A stretch of DNA of 64,000 nucleotides from Desulfuromonadaceae bacterium. Lineage in GTDB: Bacteria > Desulfobacterota > Desulfuromonadia > Geobacterales > Pseudopelobacteraceae. A model generated the notes under the pieces. It was not told where the DNA came from, made no database searches, and worked only from the letters and a program-made list of their open reading frames with translations. The first letter of the stretch is position 1. Every line of letters starts with the position of its first letter. The stretch spans positions 62,001 to 126,000 of the forward strand of contig JAQTZV010000004.1 of the NCBI GenBank assembly GCA_028687585.1. Reading direction: 5' to 3'. Both the position numbers and the translations under genes were made by a program. Below are positions 28,388 to 40,761 of the stretch, piece by piece.

Positions 28388-29857
28388 TTAGCGCATCAAT
28401 TCAAACTGCCGGTCCTCACATGTCTCATCCTTGATATCGATAAACTTGTTGCAGATCTCCGTCACCATATTGACCATACCCTGATAGCCGATCAGCGGGT
28501 AGCGGTGCTTGTTGACCCGGTCGAATACCGGAAAGCCAAAGCGGAACAGCGGTACCTTGGCGTCGCGGGCGGCAAATTTACCGTGGCTGTCGCCGATGAC
28601 GGCATCGACCGGATCGGTCATCAGCAGGCTGCGCAGGTGCCACAAGTCCTTGTTCATGTGGATTTTGCCCTCCTTGCCGTACATGGAGGTGTCGAGCAGC
28701 GCCTGAAGTTCCTTCTCAACCTTTTTGCTGCCGCGGCTGCAGAGAATATGATACGGAACTGCACCCATCTCCAGCAGGAAGGAAACATACCCCATCAGAT
28801 AATCCGGGTCACCGTAGACGGCAAACTTTTTGCCGTGCATGTACTGGTGCGAGTCGGTAACGGCATCCACTGCCCGGCCGCGCTCGTTTTTCAGTGAAGC
28901 CGGAACTTCCTTGCCGAACAGTTCGGCGACTTTCATGACGAAATCATCCGTCTTTACGATACCGATCGGCATCGGCATGGAGACATGTTTGCCGGAGTAA
29001 TTGTCCTTGATCCAGCCGAAGGTCTTCGGCGTCGCGTACGGGCCGATGGCGATGGTGGCCTTGCCGTTGATCGAATCGGCGGCGTCTTCCAGCTTGGTGC
29101 CGCCGGCATAGATATGATACGTGCCGTCTGCGGGTGAATCAAAGGTGTCGGAAATGTCTGCCAGCATCGTGAACGGAATACCGAATTCCTTCAGGATGCG
29201 CTTGTACTCGCGATAGTCACCGGTATTGAAGTCACAGCCGGGGATCAGGTTCAACTTGCCGGTACAGCGCCCCTCGATCTGTTTCCCCTCGGTGAGGGTC
29301 TGCAGGATAGAAACCAGCATCGAGTCGTAGCCGTAGATATGAGTGCCGCTGAAGCTGGGGGTGTTGGCATAGGGGAGCGGCAACTCTTTTGGCACGCAGT
29401 TTTTATTCTTGGCATTTTTGATGAAAGCGGTCAGGTCATCCCCGATAACTTCCGGCATACAGGAGGTGAAGATCGCAATCATTTTTGGCTTGTAGATGGC
29501 ATAGGCGTTCTCCAGCCCTTCGTGGAGGTTGTTCTGGCCGCCGAACACCGCGCCGTCCTCGGTCATTGAATCGGACACCGCCGGAGCAGGTTCGCGGAAA
29601 TGACGGTTCAGGGTCGAGCGGTAGTAGGAAGCACACCCCTGGGAGCCGTGCACAAAGGGAAGCGTCCCTTCAAAACCGTGGGCAGCCAACTGGGCGCCCA
29701 GCGGCTGACAGGCGTGAACCGGGTTGATCACCAGCGCCTGGCGGGCAAAGTTCTTCTCTTTATATTCCACGGTGTTGATCCAATTCTGGACTTTTTCAAT
29801 TTCTTCAGGTGTGGTTTCGACAATTTTTTTGACTTCAAGTCCTAGTAAGTTTGACAT
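28388..29857 (-). CDS. nifK: Nitrogenase MoFe protein beta chain
   Basis: NPVHACQPLGAQLAAHGFEGTLPFVHGSQGCASYYRSTLNRHFREP. Confidence 0.97.
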   Translation of the reverse strand: MSNLLGLEVKKIVETTPEEIEKVQNWINTVEYKEKNFARQALVINPVHACQPLGAQLAAHGFEGTLPFVHGSQGCASYYRSTLNRHFREPAPAVSDSMTEDGAVFGGQNNLHEGLENAYAIYKPKMIAIFTSCMPEVIGDDLTAFIKNAKNKNCVPKELPLPYANTPSFSGTHIYGYDSMLVSILQTLTEGKQIEGRCTGKLNLIPGCDFNTGDYREYKRILKEFGIPFTMLADISDTFDSPADGTYHIYAGGTKLEDAADSINGKATIAIGPYATPKTFGWIKDNYSGKHVSMPMPIGIVKTDDFVMKVAELFGKEVPASLKNERGRAVDAVTDSHQYMHGKKFAVYGDPDYLMGYVSFLLEMGAVPYHILCSRGSKKVEKELQALLDTSMYGKEGKIHMNKDLWHLRSLLMTDPVDAVIGDSHGKFAARDAKVPLFRFGFPVFDRVNKHRYPLIGYQGMVNMVTEICNKFIDIKDETCEDRQFELMR

Positions 29858-29913
29858 GGTGTACTCCTTTTGGCCGCCCGGAACTCATCTGTTCACGTAG
29901 CGGGAATTGTTTC

Positions 29914-30009
29914 GTAGGGGCGAATCTTGTATTCGCCCGTTGTTGCTTGTATTCGCCCGATGTTGCAATTTGCCGCATTGTCGGGCGATCACAAGGATCG
30001 CCCCTACAT
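29914..30009. repeat. Family A palindromic repeat between nifD and nifK
   Basis: gtaggggcgaatcttgtattcgcccg...gggcgatcacaaggatcgcccctac. Confidence 0.85.
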
Positions 30010-30011
30010 TG

Positions 30012-31457
30012 TCAAAACGGCGCCTTCACCAGTTTCCACGTCGGGCTGTTGATTGCCATGTCCACGTCGCGGGCAAAGACCTCGAAGCCCTTGTAGCCGT
30101 GGTAAGGGCCGGAATAGTCCCAGCTGTGCATCTGGCGGAACGGAATACCCATCTTCTGGAACACATATTTTTCTTTGATACCGGAACCGATCAGGTCAGG
30201 CTTCAAGGCATCGGCAAACTTCTCGAACTCGTACTCGGACGGGTCATCGTAGACTACCGTGGCATCGGGCATTTCTGGAGCTGTGCGGTCGTAGTCATCG
30301 TTGTGGGCAAATTCATATCCGGAACCGACACAGTCCATGCCCAGATCTTCATAGGCGCCGATCGTGTGGCGAGGGCGGAGGCCGCCCACCAGCAGCATGA
30401 CCTTCTTGCCGTCCAGGCGCGGTTTGTACTCTTCAACGATCGCCTGCATGATCGGATCGTACTTGGCGATCACCGCTTCCACCTTGGCCTTGATGTTGTC
30501 GTCGAACAGCTCGGCAAGTTTGCGCAGGCTCTCCCTGATCTTGGTCGGGCCGAAGAAGTTGAGCTCAATCCACGGAATGCCGTATTTCTCTTCCATCACC
30601 TTGCACATATAGTTCATGGAACGGTAGCAGTGGATGACGTTGAGCTTGACCGTGTGGGTGGCGGCGATTTTTTCAAGTTCGCCATCGCCGGTCCAGACCG
30701 ACTTGACATTGAATCCGCACTCTTCCAGCAGCGGCTTGGTTGACCAGGCGTCGCCACCGATATTGTATTCACCGATCAGGGAGATGTCGTAAGGGCTTTC
30801 CGGTTCAGCGAACTCGCGGGTTCCAATGATATAGTCGCGGATAGTATCATTGGAGATGTGGTGTCCCAATGACTGGGAAACGCCGCGGAATCCTTCGCAA
30901 CTGCACGGGACAACCGGAATGTCCAGCTCTTTGGCGCTGGCTTTGGCAACGGAGTTGATATCGTCACCGATCAGACCGACCGGGCATTCGGACAGTACCG
31001 AGATCCCCTTGGCCAGCGGAAACAGCTCATGCGCTTCCTGCAAAAGCGTTTTAAGCTTTTTGTCGCCGCCGTAGACAATATCTTTTTCCTGAAAATCGGA
31101 GGTAAACTGCATGGCGAAGTTGGTAACACCGGTGATGCCGCTCATCATGTTACGGCGCGTACCCCATGAATACCAGCCGCAGCCGACCGGGCCGTGGGAG
31201 ACATGCACCATGTCGCGGATCGGGCCCCAGACAACTCCTTTGGCTCCCGCATAGGCGCAGCCACGGGCGCTCATCACGCCGGGGACGGTTTTTTTGTTGG
31301 ACTTGACGCATGCGGAGCCGGATCCCTGATCATTGGCGGCAAGGTGCGGGGCACGCTTCTTTCTGGCTTTTTCCGGATATACCGACAGGGTCTTGGCGAT
31401 CAAGGCCTCTGTTGATTCTTTGGTGATACCTTCTATTTTGCGTATGTTGTCTGACAT
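30012..31457 (-). CDS. nifD: Nitrogenase MoFe protein alpha chain
   Basis: [74 protein letters not shown]. Confidence 0.97.
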   Translation of the reverse strand: MSDNIRKIEGITKESTEALIAKTLSVYPEKARKKRAPHLAANDQGSGSACVKSNKKTVPGVMSARGCAYAGAKGVVWGPIRDMVHVSHGPVGCGWYSWGTRRNMMSGITGVTNFAMQFTSDFQEKDIVYGGDKKLKTLLQEAHELFPLAKGISVLSECPVGLIGDDINSVAKASAKELDIPVVPCSCEGFRGVSQSLGHHISNDTIRDYIIGTREFAEPESPYDISLIGEYNIGGDAWSTKPLLEECGFNVKSVWTGDGELEKIAATHTVKLNVIHCYRSMNYMCKVMEEKYGIPWIELNFFGPTKIRESLRKLAELFDDNIKAKVEAVIAKYDPIMQAIVEEYKPRLDGKKVMLLVGGLRPRHTIGAYEDLGMDCVGSGYEFAHNDDYDRTAPEMPDATVVYDDPSEYEFEKFADALKPDLIGSGIKEKYVFQKMGIPFRQMHSWDYSGPYHGYKGFEVFARDVDMAINSPTWKLVKAPF

Positions 31458-31489
31458 AATATGTCTCCTTGAAAATATGTATGGATTCC

Positions 31490-31580
31490 GTAGGGGCGAA
31501 TTTTGTATTCGCCCGATGCTGCAATTTGCCGCGTTGTTGGGCGATCACAAATCTGGGCGAACACAAGGTCTCGCCCCTAC
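31490..31580. repeat. Family A palindromic repeat between nifH and nifD
   Basis: gtaggggcgaattttgtattcgcccgatgctgcaatttgccgcg...tcgcccctac. Confidence 0.85.
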
Positions 31581-31587
31581 AACCATT

Positions 31588-32472
<885 letters not shown>

Positions 32473-32571
32473 TCATCTGTGGCCCGTTGGGGTTTTAGTA
32501 AGTTGGAAAATTTCTGCGGATCGTTGCAGAAACTTTCGTGAACGAACTATGTTGTTTTGTTTGGGGGCAAC

Positions 32572-32610
32572 AAAAAAGGCGCCCCATTGCGTGAATGGAG
32601 GCGCCTTTGC
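32572..32610 (-). terminator. Intrinsic terminator inside the nifHDK 5' leader
   Basis: Minus strand AAAGGCGCCTCCATTCACGCAATGGGGCGCCTTTTTTG, between sigma54-like promoter and nifH ATG. Confidence 0.75.
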
Positions 32611-32667
32611 CTGGTAATGATTTCAGCCGTATCTGATGAAGCGGTAATGGTATCTGTTTATCCTAAA

Positions 32668-32683
32668 GCATTTGCCGTGCCAA
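32668..32683 (-). promoter_or_regulatory. Sigma54-like promoter upstream of nifHDK
   Basis: Minus strand TTGGCACGGCAAATGC (GG-N10-GC). Confidence 0.72.
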
Positions 32684-32803
32684 GATTGATAAATATAGTA
32701 ATAACAGTCTGTTGGTGCGAAATGTGTAAAAATGAGGCGGGCAAAAGGGTGGTCTGTCGGGTAGGTGAAGCGCCAGCATTGCAGGCAGATGCTAAAAAAA
32801 TAA

Positions 32804-33862
32804 TCAGCCGGGCAGGATGCGAAATGCCGAAGCCTTGACGGCGGCAAAAACGGTGCTCCCCGGAATGATGCCCAGCTCGTTGACCGCGTCCTGAACGACC
32901 TCCGAAATCAGTGTATTTCCGGCACAGTCGAGTTCCACACCGATTCTCCTCCCCGTATTGAACAGGGAGCGAACCGTACATTGCAGGAGATTTCGGGCGC
33001 TGATGGCTTCCGGGTGCTGCTTGAAGAGAATGATATCTTTGGAAGAGAGCTCTGCCATGGAGTGGTCACGGTCCGAGGCGGCTGAAAGCAGCAGGCGCGC
33101 GGCTCCCCAGGGATAGGCGTAGAGGCTGCCGTTATCAGATGCGCGCCCCAGATTCAGCAGGTTGATATACCCCACCTGGCTGCTTCCCATACGGTCTCTA
33201 GCCAATTGTTCGCTGGTGGTCTGTCCGACCATGGCCCCCTTGTCAAATGCCAGGACCGTATCGGTCATGAGGCGCATTTCAACCAGGGAATGGGAGATAA
33301 ACAGATAGGGAATGCCAAACTCGCTGCTGACGCTTTTCAGGTAGGGAATGATCTGGAAGCGGAGCGTATCGTCCAGAGCGGAGAGCGGTTCATCCATCAG
33401 CAACAGGCGGGGGTTGGCGAGAATCGCGCGGCCGAGGGAAACCCGCTGTTGCTGGCCACCGGAAAGCGTGGTGATGTCCCGCTCCAGCAGGTCATCCAAC
33501 TGCAGCACTGCAACCAGTGTGTCGAGGTGGATTGAGCGTTGGTCAACCTGGCAGCGGCGGTAGCCATACAGCAGGTTGTTTCGGACATTCATGTGGGGAA
33601 ACAGGGAATGCTGCTGGAATACCATGGCAATGCGGCGCTGATCGGGGCGCACGTTGATCTTTCGGGAAGTGGAAAAGAGCGTATCGCCATTCAGGAGTAT
33701 CTCGCCGGCATCAGGCTTCAGAAACCCGGCCAACATACCGACAAGAGTTGATTTGCCGCTGCCGGATGGTCCGAAAACTCCGACCCGGTCGCCGCTCAGA
33801 GAGACATCTGCAGCGAGGTGGAATCCAGGGAAATTTTTCTGTACGTTCAGTGTAAGGTGCAT
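32804..33862 (-). CDS. modC: Molybdate ABC transporter ATP-binding protein
   Basis: GPSGSGKSTLVGMLAG; TLSGGQQQRVSLGRAILANPRLLLMDEPLSALD; C-terminal TOBE/Mop-like segment; next to modBA. Confidence 0.92.
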   Translation of the reverse strand: MHLTLNVQKNFPGFHLAADVSLSGDRVGVFGPSGSGKSTLVGMLAGFLKPDAGEILLNGDTLFSTSRKINVRPDQRRIAMVFQQHSLFPHMNVRNNLLYGYRRCQVDQRSIHLDTLVAVLQLDDLLERDITTLSGGQQQRVSLGRAILANPRLLLMDEPLSALDDTLRFQIIPYLKSVSSEFGIPYLFISHSLVEMRLMTDTVLAFDKGAMVGQTTSEQLARDRMGSSQVGYINLLNLGRASDNGSLYAYPWGAARLLLSAASDRDHSMAELSSKDIILFKQHPEAISARNLLQCTVRSLFNTGRRIGVELDCAGNTLISEVVQDAVNELGIIPGSTVFAAVKASAFRILPG

Positions 33863-33863
33863 A

Positions 33864-34544
33864 TCAGGAACGTTTCCCGTTATCCGCACGCCAGGCGTAC
33901 AGCGCAAGGAGGGTAAGGAATGAAAACAGGAGCATGATTGCCGCCATGCGGTGGGCTGAGGCATATTCCAGCGCTTCAACATGGTCGTAGATCTGTACCG
34001 ATGCCACCCGGGTGACACCGGGAATGTTTCCGCCGATCATCAGCACCACGCCAAATTCGCCAACGGTGTGGGCAAAGGTCAGGATGGAGGCGGTCATAAA
34101 GCCGCGTCGCGAGAGCGGCAGTACGACGGAAAAAAAAGCGTCGAGCCGGGAAGCACCCAGAGTGGCGGCTACTTCCAAGGGTCGGTCACCGATGGACTCA
34201 AATACATTCTGCAGTGGCTGTACCATGAACGGTAGCGAGTAAAAGACGGATGCCAGCGCCAGTCCCCAAAAGGTAAACGGCAGATTGCCGAGCCCCAGCG
34301 CTCTAGTCAGATGGCCGACCGGGCCATTCGGACCCATGGCGAGCAGCAGGTAAAAGCCCAGCACTGAAGGGGGGAGCACCAGCGGCAGTGCCACGACGGC
34401 ACCGATCATCCCTTTCAGCCGTGATCGGGATCGGGCCAGCCACCAGGCAACCGGCGTTCCCACTAACAGCAGGATTACCGTCACAACGGTTGCCAGTCGT
34501 ACGGTCAGCCAGATCGCCTGCAGATCACTTTCTGTCAAAATCAT
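33864..34544 (-). CDS. modB: Molybdate ABC transporter permease
   Basis: LPLVLPPSVLGFYLLLAMG...AATLGASRLDAFFSVVLPLSRRG...FAHTVGEFGVVLMIGGNIPG. Confidence 0.94.
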   Translation of the reverse strand: MILTESDLQAIWLTVRLATVVTVILLLVGTPVAWWLARSRSRLKGMIGAVVALPLVLPPSVLGFYLLLAMGPNGPVGHLTRALGLGNLPFTFWGLALASVFYSLPFMVQPLQNVFESIGDRPLEVAATLGASRLDAFFSVVLPLSRRGFMTASILTFAHTVGEFGVVLMIGGNIPGVTRVASVQIYDHVEALEYASAHRMAAIMLLFSFLTLLALYAWRADNGKRS

Positions 34545-34548
34545 TGCA

Positions 34549-35310
34549 CTATTTCTCTCCCGGCAGAACAAAGCCGTACCTGGTCATAATCCGGCGGGTC
34601 TCTTTAGATGTCATATACTGTGCAAACTGTTTTGCCAAGAGTTTATCGGCTCCATGCTTCGTAATGATGTACGCCTGCTCCAGCGGTAGATGCAGCGTGT
34701 CGGGAATCAGGTAATAGCCGCCTTTTTTGGAGAGCTCCGGGTTGAGCACCAACGAGAGCGCGATGATACCGATCTGGGCGTTACCGGTCTGCACAAACTG
34801 GGCGGTGTGCGCAATGTTTTCGCCAAATACCAGCTTGCTTTGCACCGTGTCCCACATTTTTCCTGCCCGCAGCGCTTCTTCAGCACGCTTGCCGTAGGGA
34901 GCGTGTTTCGGATTGGCAATGGCAATTTTGGTTATCCGTGGATCAGCCAGACTGGCCAACGTCATGTGTGTCGTATCCATGCTGTTGCTCCAGAGTACAA
35001 TCCGGCCGACAGCGTATGGCGTAACATCTGATGCGGCCAGACCTTTTTTTGCCAGTGCGCGAGGATAGGCGATATCAGCCGAAAAATAAAGGTCGAAGGG
35101 AGCCCCCTGCTGGATCTGGGTGAAAAATTTGCCGGAAGAACCGTAGATGACCTCTACCACAACGTCGGAATGGTTCTTGTTAAAGCCGGTAACAATCTCA
35201 TCCATGGCGAATTTGAGGTCAGCGGCGGCGGCCACGGTGATTTTTTCGGCAAGGGCATTCGTGGATAAGAAAAAGGAACAGACTATAATCAGCAGCTTGG
35301 TTAATCTCAT
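34549..35310 (-). CDS. modA: Molybdate-binding periplasmic protein
   Basis: ITVAAAADLKFAMDEIV...YGSSGKFFTQIQQGAPFDLYFSADIAYP. Confidence 0.94.
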   Translation of the reverse strand: MRLTKLLIIVCSFFLSTNALAEKITVAAAADLKFAMDEIVTGFNKNHSDVVVEVIYGSSGKFFTQIQQGAPFDLYFSADIAYPRALAKKGLAASDVTPYAVGRIVLWSNSMDTTHMTLASLADPRITKIAIANPKHAPYGKRAEEALRAGKMWDTVQSKLVFGENIAHTAQFVQTGNAQIGIIALSLVLNPELSKKGGYYLIPDTLHLPLEQAYIITKHGADKLLAKQFAQYMTSKETRRIMTRYGFVLPGEK

Positions 35311-35548
35311 GGTTGTTTCCTTTCAAATGAAATGACAGCGAATCCGGTGTTTCAACCGCCGGTTAAATATAAAATACACAATACATGCCAAAAACAGGTA
35401 CCAATCTCATGCTATATTTATCCGAACGAAAAACACAATCAGCACGTTTCTTTACATGTGAGCTAAATTACGATGCAGCTGTTTGAACGTATTGCTTTGA
35501 GTTGAGGCAGGAATACGTAAAATCAAGTCATAACATAACCACTCAACA

Positions 35549-35585
35549 AAAAGAGGGGAAAGCATTGGCTTCCCCCCTCTTGTAT
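35549..35585 (-). terminator. Intrinsic terminator downstream of second nifH
   Basis: Minus strand AAGAGGGGGGAAGCCAATGCTTTCCCCTCTTTTTG. Confidence 0.7.
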
Positions 35586-35672
35586 CACTTTTTTGCCTGC
35601 AGGTAACCTGATCCCTCTCTCAAAAATCAACATTTTTTTACAATGAGAAATGGATCCGGGCAGAAATCAGTG

Positions 35673-36758
<1,086 letters not shown>

Positions 36759-36773
36759 TTACAATATTGATCT

Positions 36774-36789
36774 ACACTATCCGTGCCAA
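36774..36789 (-). promoter_or_regulatory. Weak sigma54-like promoter upstream of nifH2
   Basis: Minus strand TTGGCACGGATAGTGT (GG-N10-GT; -12 is not the canonical GC). Confidence 0.4.
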
Positions 36790-36926
36790 CAAATATGAAT
36801 TTCCATTAAACCGCATATCCACTGCTCTATGGATGTTGCCGTGTTCACATCGGCAGTAAAATTTATCGAACTACATGATCATGTTCTATGCAGAGTGACT
36901 GGAATCATGCAGGAGATTCTTCACAA

Positions 36927-39755
36927 TCAACCGGAGTTATCGGCAATTAACAGTGATACTTTCCGTAAAAAGGCCTCCACGGTAAAAGGTTTCGAGATGA
37001 AATTTGCTTCTTCCCCCAGATTGCCGTTATATGTGGTGACAACTCCGGCATACCCGGACATGAACAGAACCTTGAGCCCCGGCATCTGTTCAATGGCCCG
37101 TTCATAAAGTTCGGTACCGTTCATCTCCGGCATGACCACATCAGACACCAGCAGGTCAATGGATTCTCCGCAAGAGCGTATGATATCTAATGCCTGAGAT
37201 GGCTCACCTGCAGTGATAACATGATGCCCGACGCCTTCAAGAATATCATGAACCATGGTCAACACCAACGGATTGTCCTCGACCACGAGTATCGTGCCGA
37301 CCGGCTTATCGGAATGTTTGGCAACGAGGGTTTCTACCGGAGTTTCCTCCCCTTCGACTTTCTCCGGAAAGAACAGCGTAAATGTTGTGCCCACGCCTTT
37401 ACGGCTGTTAACGTCAATTCTGCCTTCATGTTGTTTGACAACCCCGAAAACCGTTGAAAGCCCCAGTCCGGTACCAAGACCGGTCGGTTTGGTGGTGAAA
37501 AACGGATCGAAGATGTACGGCAAGGCCGCTTCATCGATGCCGCTGCCGGTATCCAAGAAGGAGATCATGACATATCGCCCCGGGATAGTGCCGGGATGAT
37601 GCAGGCAATATTCATGATCAAAGTACAGATGCCCGGTTTCAATAGTGATGCCGCCGGTGCCGACAATGGCATCCTGGGCGTTAACTGCCAGGTTAAGCAA
37701 TGCCTGCTCTATCTGGGTTCTGTCTGCCAGAATCCGGCACGGTTCCGTACTCAGTTGAAGACCGATGGCGATGTTTTCCCGTATGGTTCGCTTCAGAATC
37801 ATCATGAATGAAGTAATGACTTCGTTGAGGTCCAGTTTCTCAAGCTTGAAGGTTTGCTTTCTGCTGAAACTGAGCAGTCGGCCGACAAGATCCTTTGCTT
37901 GAAGGGCCGCTTTCAAAATCGTTGCCGAATAGCCGGCAGTCTTGTTGTCAGAGGCGTGCCTCGTATTGATCATTTCTGCATAACCGAAGATAGGGACAAG
38001 CAGGTTGTTGAAATCATGAGCAATCCCGCCGGCAAGCAGCCCGATGCTCTCCAGTTTCTGCTGCTGTGAAGCCTGACGCTCGAGCATGCGTTGATCCGTT
38101 ACATCGGAATCAACCCCGCGGTATCCGATCAGTTCCCCCTGCGCGTTCAGTATCGGGACTCCGTTTGACAGCAGGCAGACTCGCCTGCCATCTCTGGCGA
38201 TTTTCCAATGCTCCAGGTTTTTGATAGAACTCTTGTTGATGCTGTTCTCTTTCAGCACTTCTCTTACCCGTTCAACATCAAGCGGATCAATAAACTCGTA
38301 CACAGTTTTACGGATGATTTCATCAGGGGTGTATCCGAGAAGTCGCAGCGACGATTCAGAAGAAAACATGAAGCGGCCTGCGGTATCCATTTCCCAGATC
38401 CAGTCCGCCAAACTCTCCGCAATTCCTTTGAAGCGCTCTTCACTTGCACGGAGTGCTTCGACAGAATGTTTCAATTCGGTCACATTTCGAGTAATGCCAA
38501 GGGCTGCGACAACAGTACCATGTTCGTCCCTGAACGGAACAGCCGTGGTGTGCAGCCATACCCTGCGACCTTTGAGTCCGACAATTTCAAACTCTACATT
38601 ACCGGAAAGCCCCTGAAATGCTTTTCGAGTGAGATCTTCAAATGAGCCCCGGTACTTTTCGCACACCAGCGGCAAGATACAGATCCCCTTTACCTGTTCG
38701 AAGGAGTCGGCCCCGATCATCTCCAGTCCGGCCCAGTTCATCAAAAGCAGGTTGCAATCCGCATCGACGAGTTTAACGCATTCCGGCTCAGAGTCGATTA
38801 TTGTATGGAGAAACTGTTCTGCCTTCTGGAGAGCTGACACTGCCAACTGACGTTCATTATTCTCCTCTTCCAGCAGTATGGCCTGCTCCTCAAGCTGTTC
38901 CTGAGTGATCCGTCTTTCCGAAATTTCCTTTTCAAGCCTGATCGCCTTCTCTTCAAGCTCCCCCTGAATCCGCTGTCGTTCAGTAACCTCTGACTCCAGC
39001 TTCACCGTATATTCGCGGAGAGTCATCTCCTGCTGATGTCTTCTTGTTGAGGAGACGGTGATGCCTGCAACACCCATACACCACAACAGGGCAAAACCAG
39101 CGAAAAGCGAATTCTTTCGTTCAGCCTCCAAGGCCAGATACCCGCTCATGGGAATGGCAATGCTCATGCCTCCACGAACATCTCCGATCGTATACCCCTG
39201 GTGCGCATGGCACTTGAGACAGCTTTCTTCCGTAATAAATGCTGCCATGAATTGAAAATACGGCTGATCACCAATTGATAAAAGTTGGAAGCGCTCACCG
39301 ACCGCTTTATTTTCAAAGACTTTGAGCGTTTCACTCTCCCAGGCATTGGGTATATTTTCGGGATTCAGCGGTTTGAGACTCACCAGCCTGTTAATGATAG
39401 GCAGCTTTGATTCTCTCCGGATAATGTCAAATACCATTCTCGTCATGTAGGCCGGGTTTACAAGAGTGAGAGACTTCCCGGATCCGGTTGTTACATCACG
39501 GTCAGGAACGGCAAGATGCGGGTTTGGGGAGACCTTGTCAGTAGAGACATAGACGCCACCGGCCCTGGCGCCCCACTTCCGGTACCGGAGGTTGAGGTCA
39601 TGATAGTCCTTGGCCTCCCTTGTGACCTCTTTGATCGTATCTTTATGATATTCGTCGATTATAAATGTTAAAATTGCCGCAAGAATACACGTCCAGACAA
39701 TCGTCAGGCCGATACCGTATTTTCTGGATGCAACTATCTGCCCTGCCTTGTTCAT
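36927..39755 (-). CDS. Hybrid histidine kinase with DUF3365-like CxxCH domain, PAS domains and receiver
   Basis: ESCLKCHAHQGYTIGDVRGGMSIAIP; PAS x2; [21 protein letters not shown]; receiver VVEDNP...SDVVMPEMNG. Confidence 0.93.
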   Translation of the reverse strand: MNKAGQIVASRKYGIGLTIVWTCILAAILTFIIDEYHKDTIKEVTREAKDYHDLNLRYRKWGARAGGVYVSTDKVSPNPHLAVPDRDVTTGSGKSLTLVNPAYMTRMVFDIIRRESKLPIINRLVSLKPLNPENIPNAWESETLKVFENKAVGERFQLLSIGDQPYFQFMAAFITEESCLKCHAHQGYTIGDVRGGMSIAIPMSGYLALEAERKNSLFAGFALLWCMGVAGITVSSTRRHQQEMTLREYTVKLESEVTERQRIQGELEEKAIRLEKEISERRITQEQLEEQAILLEEENNERQLAVSALQKAEQFLHTIIDSEPECVKLVDADCNLLLMNWAGLEMIGADSFEQVKGICILPLVCEKYRGSFEDLTRKAFQGLSGNVEFEIVGLKGRRVWLHTTAVPFRDEHGTVVAALGITRNVTELKHSVEALRASEERFKGIAESLADWIWEMDTAGRFMFSSESSLRLLGYTPDEIIRKTVYEFIDPLDVERVREVLKENSINKSSIKNLEHWKIARDGRRVCLLSNGVPILNAQGELIGYRGVDSDVTDQRMLERQASQQQKLESIGLLAGGIAHDFNNLLVPIFGYAEMINTRHASDNKTAGYSATILKAALQAKDLVGRLLSFSRKQTFKLEKLDLNEVITSFMMILKRTIRENIAIGLQLSTEPCRILADRTQIEQALLNLAVNAQDAIVGTGGITIETGHLYFDHEYCLHHPGTIPGRYVMISFLDTGSGIDEAALPYIFDPFFTTKPTGLGTGLGLSTVFGVVKQHEGRIDVNSRKGVGTTFTLFFPEKVEGEETPVETLVAKHSDKPVGTILVVEDNPLVLTMVHDILEGVGHHVITAGEPSQALDIIRSCGESIDLLVSDVVMPEMNGTELYERAIEQMPGLKVLFMSGYAGVVTTYNGNLGEEANFISKPFTVEAFLRKVSLLIADNSG

Positions 39756-39995
39756 GAGTTAGCCCTATATGTGGAGAAGTCTGCATGTTCATATCAGTAA
39801 AGCGGGATCATCTCCCCAAAATCCTGAAAACATCCCTATTGTATAAATTATCACAAGTTAGCGATAACACAACCTGCCGTTACTAAATTTCATTAAACTT
39901 AAAACTGGATGCCTCCTCGTCTGACACAACAGAATCATGCACCTTCGGTGCTATTTGGCGCGAATGGTGCACAGAGCAAGTCAGGGAGAAATACC

Positions 39996-40346
39996 ATGCA
40001 GCCACTTGACAGGGATACGGCAAAAAAATTATTCCAACGATTTCGCACCAAACGCGACGGTATCAGGAACTCAGCGGAGATGGCCTCCGTCTGCCTGATC
40101 TGCGGGTCCATGCATATCATTGCCAAGCCGGGCGATGATCGAAAACTTATGTGTCGTGACTGTGGCTTTCCTTTCTTCCGCTATAGCTGTTCCGCCTGCG
40201 GAAAAACAGTTGACGGTCGAGACCCTATGAACCCCTTATGCCGTGAATGTGGCTTCAGGGTCTGTACCTGCGGGGCATGCGGCTGTCAAACGAACATAAA
40301 TCAGATATCGGAAAAGGAGAACAGAGATGACTCAGGTAGCGACTAA
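39996..40346 (+). CDS. Zinc-ribbon protein
   Basis: CLICGSMH...CRDCGFPFFRYSCSACGKTV...CRECGFRVCTCGACGC. Confidence 0.7.
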   Translation: MQPLDRDTAKKLFQRFRTKRDGIRNSAEMASVCLICGSMHIIAKPGDDRKLMCRDCGFPFFRYSCSACGKTVDGRDPMNPLCRECGFRVCTCGACGCQTNINQISEKENRDDSGSD

Positions 40347-40755
40347 CAGCACCGTCACAATCAGTTATATCGGCACTCTGGATAACGGCAGAATCTTTCA
40401 CAGTACCGATGAACAGGGGCCGCTCACCTTCACCATCGGCGCTGACCAGGTCTTTCCTGCCCTTGAGCAGGCGATTCTTGGTATGCGTGCCGGCGAGGTA
40501 AGGAATGTCGTCCTTTCTGCCGCAGAGGCCTATGGCCCCCGGCTTCAGGAAAACACCATTCAGGTCTCCCGGCTGTCGTTTCCTGCCGGGAAAGATATCA
40601 CCGTTGGTCAAAAATTAAGCATTGATTTCAAAGGTGGTGTTTCCAAGGTGATGGTTGTAACAGCGGTGAATGAAACTGATGTGACGCTTGATGGCAATCA
40701 CCCGTTGGCGGGATGCGATCTTACCTTTGCCCTCAGGGTTGACGCGGTGCAATAA
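40327..40755 (+). CDS. FKBP/SlyD-type peptidyl-prolyl isomerase
   Basis: VTISYIGTLDNGRIFHSTDEQGPLTFTIGADQVFPALEQAILGMRAGEVRNVVL...NHPLAG. Confidence 0.92.
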   Translation: MTQVATNSTVTISYIGTLDNGRIFHSTDEQGPLTFTIGADQVFPALEQAILGMRAGEVRNVVLSAAEAYGPRLQENTIQVSRLSFPAGKDITVGQKLSIDFKGGVSKVMVVTAVNETDVTLDGNHPLAGCDLTFALRVDAVQ

Positions 40756-40761
40756 AAGAGG

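Noticed and set aside
29907-30743. 278-aa plus-strand ORF antisense to nifD
   Set aside because: Starts in a repeat and is opposite a conserved nitrogenase subunit; shadow ORF.
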